From contig NZ_WQNE01000002.1 of NCBI RefSeq assembly GCF_009759665.1, positions 310,001-374,000 of the forward strand: DNA of 64,000 nt, written 5' to 3'. This stretch comes from Bradyrhizobium cajani (GTDB taxonomy: Bacteria; Pseudomonadota; Alphaproteobacteria; Rhizobiales; Xanthobacteraceae). Both the position numbers and the translations under genes were made by a program. The notes under the pieces are model-generated. The model did not search any database. It worked only from the letters and a program-made list of their open reading frames with translations, and was not told the DNA's origin. Shown piece after piece: positions 17,716 to 27,262 of the stretch (positions are counted from its first letter, which is position 1; each line of letters starts with the position of its first letter).

Positions 17716-17761
17716 CCACTTTGCAATTGCCGATCCGATCTCATTGCGCCTGGATGTCCGG

Positions 17762-18211
17762 ATGGCCCCGAAGTATCACCCTACGCCCCTGTCGGGCGGC
17801 GATCGCAAGGCTCTGGCAAAAGAGCTCGGCAAGGCACGCGCGATGGCTAACATCCTGGCTACCCAGTCGGCGGAGATGCGGGCCAAAGGCGAGGCGATGA
17901 TCCAGCAAGCTGACAGGCTGCTTTGCGAAAGCTGGAACGAGCGGATGTGGAGTGACGGCGAACCGATCGATCCGTCGCCGACCATCGATCAGGCCGTGAA
18001 CGGAGGCTTCCCTTGGCTCGAGATCAGGTGCGCGCGCTGCAAGACGCCGAGCGACGTGGACCTCGCTGCGATGAAGCACCCGCCGACCACCTTCGTGCAC
18101 GATCTCGCCAGCCGGCTGCGCTGCCGCAAATGCGCCAAGGCGGGCCAGCGTCCGTCCGCGACTCTGCTACAGTTGACGTGGCAGCCGCGCCACTCTCGAA
18201 CCGAATCCTGA
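17762..18211 (+). CDS. Zinc-ribbon-like hypothetical protein (second gene of SOS-type unit)
   Basis: 149 residues from MAPKYHPTPLSGGDRK. The N-terminal half is helical (ALAKELGKARAMANILAT..AEMRAKGEAMIQQADRLL). The C-terminal half has two CxxC pairs, EIRCARCKTPSD and LRCRKCAKAG, separated by HDLASRL, consistent with one zinc ribbon. It ends 3 bases before the SRAP start. The two zinc-ribbon proteins plus SRAP recur in Bradyrhizobium as I recall, but I cannot confirm it here. Function unknown; DNA binding is likely. Confidence 0.65.
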   Translation: MAPKYHPTPLSGGDRKALAKELGKARAMANILATQSAEMRAKGEAMIQQADRLLCESWNERMWSDGEPIDPSPTIDQAVNGGFPWLEIRCARCKTPSDVDLAAMKHPPTTFVHDLASRLRCRKCAKAGQRPSATLLQLTWQPRHSRTES

Positions 18212-18214
18212 CCG

Positions 18215-18940
18215 ATGTGCAATCTCTATTCGATCACGACCAACCAAGCCGCGATCAGCGCGCTGTTCCGCGTCGTGAACCAATACGTTGGCAATCTGGC
18301 GCCGATGCCCGGTGTTTTTCCTGATTACAAGGCACCGATTGTGCGCAACGGGGTCGAGGGGCGCGAACTCGCTACGGCGCGGTGGGGAATGCCGTCGTCG
18401 TCAAAGTCGCTGATGGACGCCACCAAAAAACGAGCCGAGAAGCTGCAGGCCAAAGGCAAGGTGGTGGATTTCAAGGGATTGCTCAGAATGGAGCCGGACA
18501 GCGGCACAACAAACATCCGCAACGTGAAGAGCAAGCACTGGACGCGATGGCTGGGGACCGAAAATCGCTGCCTGGTACCATTCAACTCATTCAGCGAATT
18601 CAACAAGACCGAGGGCGGCGATATCTGGTTCGCGCTCGATGAGAGCCGTCCCCTCGCCTGCTTCGCGGGCATTTGGACAAATTGGACCTCCGTCCGGAAG
18701 GTCAAGGAAGGTGAGACCACCAATGACCTCTACGCGTTCCTCACGACGGAGCCGAACGCAGAGGTCGGAGCCATCCACCCCAAGGCGATGCCTGTGATCC
18801 TAACGACGCCGGAAGAGGTCGAGGCCTGGATGACCGCTCCTCCCGACGAGGCTCTGATGCTGCAGCGGCCGCTTGCCGATGGAACGCTCCGGATCGTCGC
18901 CCGAGGTGTCAAGGAAGATCCGGCGGGTCCGGCGACGTGA
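18215..18940 (+). CDS. SRAP (SOS response-associated peptidase, HMCES/YedK-like)
   Basis: 241 residues starting MCNLYSITTN. Cys2, exposed after removal of Met1, is the residue that forms a thiazolidine crosslink with abasic sites in ssDNA. Other family motifs are RWGMPS, TNIRNVKSKHW (the NxR site), NRCLVPFNSFSEF with the Glu, and IHPKAMPVIL with the catalytic His. Length is normal. SRAP proteins shield abasic sites and are linked to SOS genes. Here the LexA box of the unit lies 900 bp upstream and the gene starts 3 bases after its neighbour, which supports SOS control. Confidence 0.93.
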   Translation: MCNLYSITTNQAAISALFRVVNQYVGNLAPMPGVFPDYKAPIVRNGVEGRELATARWGMPSSSKSLMDATKKRAEKLQAKGKVVDFKGLLRMEPDSGTTNIRNVKSKHWTRWLGTENRCLVPFNSFSEFNKTEGGDIWFALDESRPLACFAGIWTNWTSVRKVKEGETTNDLYAFLTTEPNAEVGAIHPKAMPVILTTPEEVEAWMTAPPDEALMLQRPLADGTLRIVARGVKEDPAGPAT

Positions 18941-18953
18941 CGGAGGAAGACAC

Positions 18954-19082
18954 ATGGGTGCAAAATTGAGATTGCCGAATAACCAATGCCTCTGGCGGAT
19001 TAGGGCTTTCCGTTTGAACACCAGATCGGGCGAACTCGCCGTGGGAGAGTCCCCGATCCGTCAACATCTAATGGTTGAGTAA
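18954..19082 (+). CDS. Very short hypothetical protein behind SRAP
   Basis: 42 residues from MGAKLRLPNNQCLWRIRAF. It has a strong RBS (GGAGGAAG) 5 bases before ATG 18954, 13 bases after the SRAP stop. Basic and hydrophobic patches but no recognisable motif. I accept it on RBS and spacing only. It could be a leader or a decayed gene. Confidence 0.4.
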   Translation: MGAKLRLPNNQCLWRIRAFRLNTRSGELAVGESPIRQHLMVE

Positions 19083-19125
19083 AGACTAGGCGTGCCGCAG
19101 AATCCCTAGGGAAGGAGATTCGCGC

Positions 19126-22057
19126 GTGTCTTACTTTTTAGACCATTATTTAAAGCTTACTTTTCCGCTTGCAGACCCTGAAACGCCTGGTTTTCGGGAA
19201 GCCCAGCGTGGCGCGTTATTCGCCGTCGGCTCTCATTTCAGCGGGCGTAAAGACGCAGCGATTATTACGATGCCGACTGGGACCGGCAAAACGGCGGTCC
19301 TGCAGGCAAGCTCTTTTCTGCTAAGAGCCAACCGTGTCCTGGTCTTAACGCCAAGCCGGCTCGTGCGTGAGCAAATCGCCGATGACTTCAAGAAACTCGG
19401 CGTCTTGAAGCGCCTCGGCGCTCTTCCCGCCGATCTGCCAGAACCAAACGTCATGGCGACGAGCGGCAGAATCACCGACCCTCTGCAATGGGAAAGTCTT
19501 CGGGAAGTTTGATGTCGTAGTCGCTACCGTGCCAAGCGTCAGTCCGCACTTGGAACAGATCCCGGTGCCGCCCGCTGATCTGTTCGACCTGATCCTGGTT
19601 GATGAGGCCCATCACAGTCCGGCAGCCTCGTGGACTGCTACACTCGACATGTTCAAAGACGCCCGACGGGTGCTCTTTACGGCCACTCCGTTCCGCCGTG
19701 ATGACCGCGAAATACTGGGCCGCTTCGCTTACACTTACGATCTTAAGCGCGCCTACCAGGATGGCGTGTTTGGCCACATCCAGTTTCAACTCGTCGATCA
19801 AATCCCTCCGGGTGAGAACCGCCAGCAGATGGAGGACATCGCTGTTGCTCAAGCGGCAGAGAGGAAACTGGCGGCTGATCGGGGTGCAGGCTTTGATCAC
19901 CTCTTGATGGTCCGAACAGATAGCAAGAAACGAGCAACCGAGCTGGTCCAGCTCTACGAAACGCATACGGGGCTGAGGCTCAAGCTGATCCAGGGCACTC
20001 ATTCGCTCGCCTACGTTAAGCGGGTCCTTGCAAACCTTGCTGCCAATGAATTGGACGGCATCATCTGCGTCAACATGCTTGGCGAAGGCTTTGACATGCC
20101 CCGCCTCAAGATCGCGGCTGTGCACTCGCCACATCGTTCTCTGGCAGTTACTCTTCAGTTTATTGGACGCTTCGCGAGAACAGCCGGCGAGCGGCTGGGC
20201 GACGCTACATTTCTGGCTACAGCCTCTGGTGTGAAGGTCGAAGCGGAGAAGCTGTACTCGGCCGGCGCGGTCTGGTCCGACATCATTCCTAACCTCAGCG
20301 CCGCGCGGGTACAGCGCGAAGTCGAAGCACGGGAGTTTATCGAGACGTTCGGCCATGACGTAGGCACGATCCCCGACCTTTCTGATATGTCGCTGTATTC
20401 GCTCTCGCCCTATGCGCACGTGAAAATCTACAGGCTGCGCGAAGCGTTCGACATCAACGCTGTGCCGAATTTTGGTGTCGACCGGGAGCAGATTTTCGGG
20501 CGCGTGAGCGAGGATACAAATTCAAGCGTTTATGTCACAAGGATGCGCTCGCCTGTACCATGGTCGACGGACGATACGCTCATTGATGTGGAATACGACC
20601 TTTTCATCTTTTACTTCGACCCGGCCTCATCGCTTCTTTTCATCTGCGCTTCTTCCCGCGGCGACGGCCTTTATCGCCGGCTTGTGCGCGACCTCGTCGG
20701 ATATGATCCCAAGATACTCCGTTTATCAGAACTCAACCGGGCGCTGAAGGAACTAGAGCAGGCCCGCTTCTACAATGTCGGCATGCGAAACCGTCAGCAA
20801 TCGAGCCTGACGGAGTCTTACCGCATGTTGACTGGGTCTCATGTGGATGAGGCAATTCGGGCTGAAGACGCCCGCCTCTTCCATCGCGGCCATTGCTTCG
20901 GGAGCGCCATCGAGAATGGGAACGAGGTAACGATTGGTCTGAGCAGCGCCTCTAAAATCTGGAGCAACACGTCCTTTACTCTGCCAGAGCTGCTGGGCTG
21001 GTGCAAAAATCTGGCCCGAAAAATACTGGACGAGAGGGCTGCGGTAACCGGCAGCAATCTTGATTTGCTTCAGATGGGCGAGATTATCGATGCCATCCCT
21101 GCCCGTGTTTTGTGGGCCGAATGGGACAAGGATATCTATATCGATCCCCCTATCGCGAAATTCGAGATCGCCGGCCGGCCGGCGGAAGACTCCCTCACGC
21201 AATTCAGCCTCGAAGTTGAAGAGTCGGATGCCAAAGGCGCTCGGCTCCTGCTGGAAGGCCTAGGGCTGGAGACACGAATCCAATTCAAGATCGCCGAGAG
21301 CCCGCAATTCTCCTATCTGTCGGACGACCAGGTCAAAGTGGAGCTCGCTTTCGGTCGTCGCGTGGAGGACATCGTCGATTATTTGAACGACAACCCGTTG
21401 AACCTGATGTTGGATGATTGGTCTCGGGTCTGTGGCGACGAACACTTTCCTGCTCCCGCCGAGCCGTACAACCCGTTTGACATTCAACAGATCAGGGTGA
21501 TCGATTGGCAAGGCGTTGGCGTAGATATTACGACCGAATACGCCGATAATCGGGGGCGCGTTCTCGGCAGCTCCATCCAGGTGTTTCTCGCACGGCAACT
21601 AGATATCGTTGAGAACGCCGTCGTTTACTGGGACCACGGAAGCGGCGAGGCCGCAGATTTTATCGTGCTGCGCCCTGCGGCCGACGATGGTGTCGATGTC
21701 ACACTGTATCACTGCAAAGGCGCAGGTGGCGTTCAACCTGGCAATCGCGTGGATGATGTCTACGAGGTCTGCGCACAAGCAGTTAAATCAATGATCTGGT
21801 GCGACCTCCCCCGCCTGGTCGACCGATCTCTGGACCGCATGCGCCGAAGAAAAGGTGTCGGCAGACTTGTGCGTGGTGATGATGCACTGATGCTTGAGCT
21901 GGCAACGCGGCGACCCGCCAGATTTGGAATGGTCGTCGTCCAGCCAGGGATCACCAGAGGCAACCTGGAACCGCGACTTGCGGAGGTGTTAGCCGCATCG
22001 AGCTATTATCTCGTTCGGGGCGGACACCAACAACTTGAAGTCTGGGCGAGCGCGTGA
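19126..22057 (+). pseudogene. DEAD/DEAH helicase with possible nuclease-like C-terminus, frameshifted
   Basis: Starts at GTG 19126 behind GGAAGGAGA. Walker A is MPTGTGKTA (residues 49-57) and motif Ib LTPSRLVREQ. The first frame stops at 19512. A one-base shift in the GGGAAGTTTGATG region (about 19507) restores VVVATVPSVSP, then DEAH (LVDEAHHSP), FTATPFRRD, GFDMPRL and FIGRFART, all superfamily 2 motifs, up to 22057. Removing one G gives one reading frame of about 976 residues. In the C-terminal part ADFIVLRP and TLYHCKG look like the D and K positions of a PD-(D/E)xK nuclease. Helicase-nuclease proteins of this kind are common in defence islands, so I infer a defence or repair role. Either the gene is dead or there is one sequencing error. 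Confidence 0.75.
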
Positions 22058-22230
22058 GCCTTTTGATCTTCAGGACGCCTCGAAGCGCCTGGCTTGTCGG
22101 GAGGCGCGACCACAATGCTCGGTTAACTGCGTCGTTCGGTCTCATCTGCATCGCCAAAGCACAAGGGAGTAGCTGGTGCTGCGGCCCCCGCAGCAGCCCG
22201 TCCTGCGGACGGTTACGTCATTTCTTCAGA

Positions 22231-23700
22231 TCAATCGCATTCGATGTCAGTGAGTGACGTGCCGAGCGCCTCGAGAGCCTGCTTAAGGTGGGCCTTGACG
22301 TCATCGAGCGTCCATCCATGGGCGGCAGCGCCGGTGCCGGACAGATTCACCAGTTTATCCGCCCCGCACACCTTTAAATCGCTCGTGACGGCGCCGGGCG
22401 GCAAAAGCTGCTGCAGCAAGTTTTTGTCGCCGTAGACCGCTTGCCCGCCGACCACGACAAGCGACACATTGGCGGGGGTGGCCTTGACGACAGGGTTAAG
22501 AGTATTGGGGCGGGTGGTGTCGATTGCGACGTTCAGAGCGACAAAATCCGCGAATTGCCCGGGCGCCAGCGCACCAATGTAGTCGGATATTCTGACGAGC
22601 TTCGCAGGCGTCGACGTTGCCATGGCCACGAGCTCGTCGGAACTGACGCCATAATGCCTGTATGCGTAACCCATTTCCTGTAGCATGCCCGCACTGCCGG
22701 ACGGGCTCCAATCGGGCGCAATGGCGATGTCCACTTTTGCTAACCTGGCGGCGGCAATGTTGGTGGTCGAGCCATAGAGTTCGTCATTGCTACGTGGCGA
22801 CCAGATGAGTCCGACGTTGCTGTCCTTCATGCCGAGAAAATCCGCGTCACGCAAAGCCGTACCGTGAACGAGGGCAAGACCGTCCCGCGGAATAGGAACA
22901 GGCTTGGGCTTCCCAATGACGGGTGCGAGCAACACTTCCTTGCTGAGCATGCTGTATTCACGGTGCGCGGCGGAATCAGTGCTCGCGCCCTCCGCGAGAT
23001 GGACCACCATGCCCCGCAAGGTCTTATGGTCGAGCGCGCACAGAAGATACTCGAACCTCTCGTGCGTCAATTCGAGCGGAAAGACCTCATTGTCGACGAC
23101 ATCAAGAATCTTGCGATCGGTTTCAGGTCTTACCGTGGGGCATTTGTCATCGAAGACCGGTTGCTGCTGCAAGAAGCCGGAATCGGTATCGAGATTTCGG
23201 GCAAGTCCCGCAACGCACTTATGGTTCTCCGAGGTCTTGTCACTGCTCAACAGTCCACCAACGACGGACGTCGCGCCACCGGCAAGCGCCTTGATTTCTG
23301 CATAGATCTCGGCTTCGCAGGCTACAGCCGGCATTGCGGCATAGTGCGGATTGTTCAGCAAGCGGTCGTATTCCGCGGAATCCTGCCATTCATACCGGTT
23401 GTTGAATTTGCGGCCGGGCAGCCATCGTGGCTGAATATTCCAGGTGAGATGGTCATGGAGATCGATGAAGCCGGGCAAAATAACGCCTGACAATTTGACC
23501 GGAGACGTTGACGGCTGCGCCGACGCGCTAGGGCCGACGCTCAGGATCTTGCCATCGCCCGAAATCGACAACGTTCCATCCGCGAGGATGCCGTTTGGCG
23601 TCACCATGACGCCGGCGACGCTCCATTCGGCTGCGAGCGCGCTGGCGCCCGTCCAACACCAGGCCAAAAGCACCGCACAAGCCAGGGAATGAAGCCTCAT
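22231..23700 (-). CDS. Secreted amidohydrolase-family protein
   Basis: 489 residues. The signal peptide is residues 1-24 (LACAVLLAWCW..ASALA). The amidohydrolase fold is visible from GVILPGFIDLHDHL, where HxH metal ligands sit at residues 82-84, through MVVHLAEG, LVHGTAL, and IAIAPDWSPSGS, to the C-terminal LAPGQFADFVAL typical of the family. Substrate unknown; the family covers dipeptidases, cyclic amidases and relatives. It has no close partner genes: the frameshifted helicase ends 170 bp away in the opposite direction. Well-kept reading frame and normal length. Confidence 0.85.
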   Translation of the reverse strand: MRLHSLACAVLLAWCWTGASALAAEWSVAGVMVTPNGILADGTLSISGDGKILSVGPSASAQPSTSPVKLSGVILPGFIDLHDHLTWNIQPRWLPGRKFNNRYEWQDSAEYDRLLNNPHYAAMPAVACEAEIYAEIKALAGGATSVVGGLLSSDKTSENHKCVAGLARNLDTDSGFLQQQPVFDDKCPTVRPETDRKILDVVDNEVFPLELTHERFEYLLCALDHKTLRGMVVHLAEGASTDSAAHREYSMLSKEVLLAPVIGKPKPVPIPRDGLALVHGTALRDADFLGMKDSNVGLIWSPRSNDELYGSTTNIAAARLAKVDIAIAPDWSPSGSAGMLQEMGYAYRHYGVSSDELVAMATSTPAKLVRISDYIGALAPGQFADFVALNVAIDTTRPNTLNPVVKATPANVSLVVVGGQAVYGDKNLLQQLLPPGAVTSDLKVCGADKLVNLSGTGAAAHGWTLDDVKAHLKQALEALGTSLTDIECD

Positions 23701-23991
23701 TTGCGCCCCTTAACACCAATGAAGATCTCAAGTGGAACCTAAAACCTACCTGATGATGCCACGTACTCTCAAGGGCAACCAATGCTTGTACTAAAGAAAA
23801 TGCGTGGCGCTGGCATACGGCGCACGTCCGCCAGAACCTTCGCGAGGTAGCCAAGCTGACCCGATGCAAAGCGCGGCCAGTAAAAAGGTAAGGAAGGCCA
23901 GTCAACATCCTCAGCGCTGGCGCCAATACATCCGACTTGCGGTCCTCCTCTTTAACCGGCCAGAAGTTAGGCAGCGGCACTTCGCGCGAGT

Positions 23992-25293
23992 CTATTGGTC
24001 CGGCACGATTACGTGGGGGTCGTCGGCTCGCACGGAAGCTTGCAACTGCGCAGGATCAACTTTCTTGCGCTGCGCCCATTCCAGGAGGTTGGCCGGCCGA
24101 TAGGCTGGATCGGCACGCCACCGCTGGAACACGCTCGCGTCGATCGTCTCGTTGACGTTGATGTGGCTTCCGTCTTCCCGGACATCCGGTTCTCGGCCGA
24201 TCGTCCGGAACAGAGGCGGAGAAATCTTGGCGTACAATCCCGAGCCAAACGATGCATAGGAGTCGGCAATCGGTGCTTTCACAGCATCTCCATCCAGATC
24301 GACCTCCGATCGGAACGAGAGCCCCTGAGATTCCGCTTTCTTCATCATCCAGCGCAGCGGAGCTTGAGCAAGCAGATCCGTCTGATAGCCGCCACCAACA
24401 TTTGCGTGGGCACCGACAAACCAGCGCTGCTCAACACCGGAGAGCGGACGCGGTTGCGCTATCACCGCGTTCGGATCTTTCGGGTGGCGAACGTCCCACA
24501 GCGTTGGAGCGAAGTCGTTGCGGTGCTCGTCGACGGCAAGGGCGTGATAGCCGTTCAGGATGTGGATGCGTAATCCCGTCTGCAGATAGTCAAATTGAGA
24601 GCGGCTAATGCCCGGAATATTTCCGGCCGCAACGCCGACGGATCCAACGGTATCCCAAACGCCGACAACTTTCACTTTCGCCGGCTGGGAATATTTGAGC
24701 AGCCACTTTTCCTGCTCGGTCAGCTTGCTGGTGTCCCCGGACGCTTCCTTCTCCTTCAACGTCCAAATGCTCTCCTCGTCACCCTTCCTGTAGCGATCAA
24801 ACAATTCGGTCACGCCGATGGGTGAACCTGCTTTTAGGATGCCATCTATGGCGATCAACCCAGCCAGGCTTCTGGCCGTAAACGCGCCACGGCTGAAGCC
24901 GAAAATGAAGATTTCATCGCCGTCGTTGTAGTTCTCGATGAGCCACTCGTAGGCCAGGCGGATGTTCTCATCGAGCCCCTGGCCGAAAACACCGCCCAGG
25001 AAACCGTTGACCCCGACCTCGTAGTAGACGAGCTGAGGTTTACCATCCTTGCTTTTCGCGGCGCAAAGCGCGCGCATGCGCCAGACGTTCGTATTGCTGT
25101 TGATGCTATTCCATGTGCCGTCGAGAAAAATCGCGAGGCGCTTCTGCTGCTGCTCTACGCCGACGAAGTTCGGCTGATTTCCACTTTTCTCCGAAGGACG
25201 ACCAATAATCACCCCGATCCAGACTATGGCCACGATCGCAAGCAAGAGGCCGATCGAATGCGCAATCCGCTCGATCCATCGCAGAACCTTCAT
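23992..25293 (-). CDS. DUF2235 alpha/beta-hydrolase with N-terminal membrane anchor
   Basis: 433 residues from MKVLRWIERIAHSIG. A single membrane segment (GLLLAIVAIVWIGVIIG) is followed by the DUF2235 domain: IFLDGTWN, then GFSRGAFTARSLAG (the GxSxG nucleophile elbow), then VGVWDTVGSVG and WFVGAHANVGGG with the catalytic His. DUF2235 includes phospholipase-like type VI effectors (Tle) and stand-alone proteins. No VgrG, PAAR or immunity gene is nearby, so a free-standing membrane-bound lipase or esterase is more likely. Reading is open upstream to 25404, but that part is not protein-like and I see no RBS there. The 291 bp on its 3' side (23701-23991) contain no gene I can support. Confidence 0.82.
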   Translation of the reverse strand: MKVLRWIERIAHSIGLLLAIVAIVWIGVIIGRPSEKSGNQPNFVGVEQQQKRLAIFLDGTWNSINSNTNVWRMRALCAAKSKDGKPQLVYYEVGVNGFLGGVFGQGLDENIRLAYEWLIENYNDGDEIFIFGFSRGAFTARSLAGLIAIDGILKAGSPIGVTELFDRYRKGDEESIWTLKEKEASGDTSKLTEQEKWLLKYSQPAKVKVVGVWDTVGSVGVAAGNIPGISRSQFDYLQTGLRIHILNGYHALAVDEHRNDFAPTLWDVRHPKDPNAVIAQPRPLSGVEQRWFVGAHANVGGGYQTDLLAQAPLRWMMKKAESQGLSFRSEVDLDGDAVKAPIADSYASFGSGLYAKISPPLFRTIGREPDVREDGSHINVNETIDASVFQRWRADPAYRPANLLEWAQRKKVDPAQLQASVRADDPHVIVPDQ

Positions 25294-25473
25294 GACGTAG
25301 ACCCCGGCTGCATGAAATTGGCCGACTGAAGAGAGAATCGGCGACTTTGCAGGAGAATATGCCGGCCGCCGATTCGATGCACGTCGTGCGCTTAAATAAT
25401 GCACATTCTACTTGGGCGGGTTTTCCCTCCGTCCGATTCTTCGCGGCACTTGGCCTTGAAGTGCCTGGGGCCG

Positions 25474-25768
25474 CAGGCCCGTCCAGGCGTGCGCCAACGG
25501 CGCATCGCCTCAACGAAAAATGGCACCCGGAGAGCGTGAGCATAGCGACCCGAAGGGGCACGTGGGTCCGAGTGCAGCGACGAGACCGGTTCAATAGCGG
25601 CACCCGGGAACGGGGCAGTGATAGCGATCGCCGCAGGCGAGCCCCTTTCCCGAGTGCCCCCGGCGAGGAGCTCCGCATCCCTTTGCGCGAGGGATCGACG
25701 CCGCACGGCCGAGACGCGAAGCGGCTCGGTTCACGAGAGCCCGGTGCGGCACTAGCCGCACGCGCGCA
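25474..25768. repeat. Dispersed structured repeat, copy B
   Basis: Nearly identical to 6660-6955 over about 295 bp, 18.8 kb away in the same orientation. It contains the same two GGCACCCGG..CCGAGTGC hairpin modules and the right-hand CCGAG..CTCGG hairpin. The few differences mostly spare stem ends. It occupies most of the gap between the DUF2235 gene and the gene ending at 25795. No gene inside. Confidence 0.75.
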
Positions 25769-25794
25769 AGCAAAAGAATTCGCCAGTCGGAGAT

Positions 25795-25977
25795 CTAGAT
25801 GTCCTCGCGCGCATTCGTCTGCGCGTCATAGATCCTGATCTGAAGCATGGGAAAACGTTTCTTTAGTTCCTCTCCGCCCGCCCTGGCGCCGTCTCTGGTT
25901 GCAAACTCGGCTTTGAGTCGGCCGTCCACTTCAAGTGCGAAACCAGAGGCCGGCGGTTCACGATTGGCTGCAACCAT
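25795..25977 (-). CDS. Small conserved hypothetical protein
   Basis: 60 residues from MVAANREPPASGFALEVDG. The sequence (EFATRDGARAGGEELKKRF, LQIRIYDAQT) is close to short proteins I recall in many Bradyrhizobium genomes. A plausible RBS (GGGAATGA) precedes ATG 25977. Reading is open further upstream but without an RBS. It looks like a single compact alpha/beta domain. Function unknown. Confidence 0.65.
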   Translation of the reverse strand: MVAANREPPASGFALEVDGRLKAEFATRDGARAGGEELKKRFPMLQIRIYDAQTNAREDI

Positions 25978-26111
25978 TTCATTCCCATTGTGCCGTAAGG
26001 TGGCTCGGAATGATGGGTAGCGTGAGTCGCTCAAATGGCGCTAGACCCACCCGCCCCAGTGCGGTGATCAACCATCGCACCTTGTGGATTGACGCCTCGC
26101 AATGGATCGCA

Positions 26112-26636
26112 TCAAGGATGGGCATTTGCATCGTCCGAACAGGCGGACGGGTTTCCGCTGGCGCGGATGCATGCACGATAGAGCCACGGCTCGACGTAGC
26201 TGCCCTTCCACAATCCTTGGTCGGCTCGCTCAGCATCGCGTTGACCTTCGTGATATCTGCCCTTTGAATATTGAGGCCAATCCAGTGCGAGACCGTTGCG
26301 CACAAGCCATTCCCCAAGATCCTTGCCCGCGACCGAACAGGTCGCGATCGTGCGGCCATACCGGTCGAGGCTGAGCGGGACACAGTTGACTGGGCGCCGG
26401 GCAATGTAAGCGTCGAGGTCGTTCGCGGCCTTCGAACCGCAGCGGTACTGTAAACTATCCTCACCGCGACATAGCTGAGTGCTCTCCGGAGCATCCACAC
26501 CCCAAAGGCGGATCCGCGTTCCGTGGATCTCCAACGTGTCGCCGTCAATGACGCTGGCCTGACCGACAAAACTGTCGGCAAGCGCCACGTTCGACAACAG
26601 CAGCAGCATCAATACAAGGGTTCGGCGTTTGCTCAT
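26112..26636 (-). CDS. Secreted thermonuclease (SNase family)
   Basis: 174 residues from MSKRRTLVLML. A signal peptide ends near ALA-DS (residue 20). The SNase core is clear: VIDGDTLEIHGTRIRLWGVDAPES gives the Asp, Arg and Glu of the active site (spread over residues 28-51), and DRYGRTIATC gives the second catalytic Arg. Four Cys in the mature part could form disulfides, fitting an extracellular or periplasmic site. It probably degrades DNA or RNA outside the cytoplasm. Start uncertain by five codons (GTG 26651). Neighbour 26655-27212 lies directly upstream on the same strand, so both may be expressed together. Confidence 0.88.
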   Translation of the reverse strand: MSKRRTLVLMLLLLSNVALADSFVGQASVIDGDTLEIHGTRIRLWGVDAPESTQLCRGEDSLQYRCGSKAANDLDAYIARRPVNCVPLSLDRYGRTIATCSVAGKDLGEWLVRNGLALDWPQYSKGRYHEGQRDAERADQGLWKGSYVEPWLYRACIRASGNPSACSDDANAHP

Positions 26637-26654
26637 GGCGTTGGGTACCACCGA

Positions 26655-27212
26655 TTACCGCAGATTGCGGGGATTGAATTTCGGCCAGTTCTCAAGTGGC
26701 TTCAGCGACGGCAGGTTCTCTGGCTGCTCGGGATAATGAAACTCACTGCCTCGAAGCCAACGTCCTTCAAAGCGATCCCAAAACAAGATCGCATCCATCT
26801 GCCAGGTAAACTCATAGACTCTCCAAACGCCGTCGTTCTTTATCACCTCACCAGTTGCGTTGAAGGGCAAGCTGTTGAGCTTGCACAGAGCGTAGATTTC
26901 GTCCCAGTGCTCGCGGATATAGCGGTCCTCGAGCGCCACGTGATACGGCCGGTCGGCGCGCCAGCGCGATCCGCCGCCGCGCGGATAAAAGCCTTGGCGG
27001 GGCATCAGGAATTCCGGAATGCGCGCGATCGCCTTGCCGATCCGGCGCGCCTCATCCGACGAAAGCTTGCCAACGCCGAAGCTGTAGCGCTGCGCGTCGT
27101 CGCGACAATAGAGCCACGCCAGGGTCACGCCGGTGGCATCCCTGACGACGTAGCACTCTGAATTTTCCCGGACCAACGTCCAGGGCGGCTTGAAACGGCG
27201 GCTTGACTCCAT
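26655..27212 (-). CDS. Hypothetical protein behind a LexA box
   Basis: 185 residues from MESSRRFKPPWTLVRENSE, overlapping a LexA box with its start. The N-terminal 75 residues (CYVVRDATGVTLAWLYCRDD, RRIGKAIARIPEFL) match short Bradyrhizobium proteins I remember as stand-alone. The C-terminal 110 residues (VWRVYEFTWQMDAILFWDRFEGRWL) are an added Trp-rich domain I do not recognise. So it looks like a two-domain fusion. The SNase gene starts 18 bases after its stop. SOS control is inferred from the operator. Confidence 0.6.
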   Translation of the reverse strand: MESSRRFKPPWTLVRENSECYVVRDATGVTLAWLYCRDDAQRYSFGVGKLSSDEARRIGKAIARIPEFLMPRQGFYPRGGGSRWRADRPYHVALEDRYIREHWDEIYALCKLNSLPFNATGEVIKNDGVWRVYEFTWQMDAILFWDRFEGRWLRGSEFHYPEQPENLPSLKPLENWPKFNPRNLR

Positions 27213-27213
27213 G

Positions 27214-27228
27214 AGAACAAAATAAGAA
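27214..27228 (-). promoter_or_regulatory. LexA (SOS) box, second copy
   Basis: GAAC AAAATAA GAAC on the + strand is the reverse complement of GTTC-N7-GTTC, an exact alphaproteobacterial SOS operator. It sits 1 base before ATG 27212 of the minus gene. It is also 35 bases before the + gene fragment at 27263, so it may control both. Confidence 0.7.
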
Positions 27229-27262
27229 CATGCCGCATCGACGGTCAACCTGGAATAAGGCC

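Noticed and set aside
25392..25706. Minus frame inside repeat copy B resembling one in copy A
   Set aside because: The same reading appears only because the repeat is duplicated; hairpins, not codons, explain conservation.
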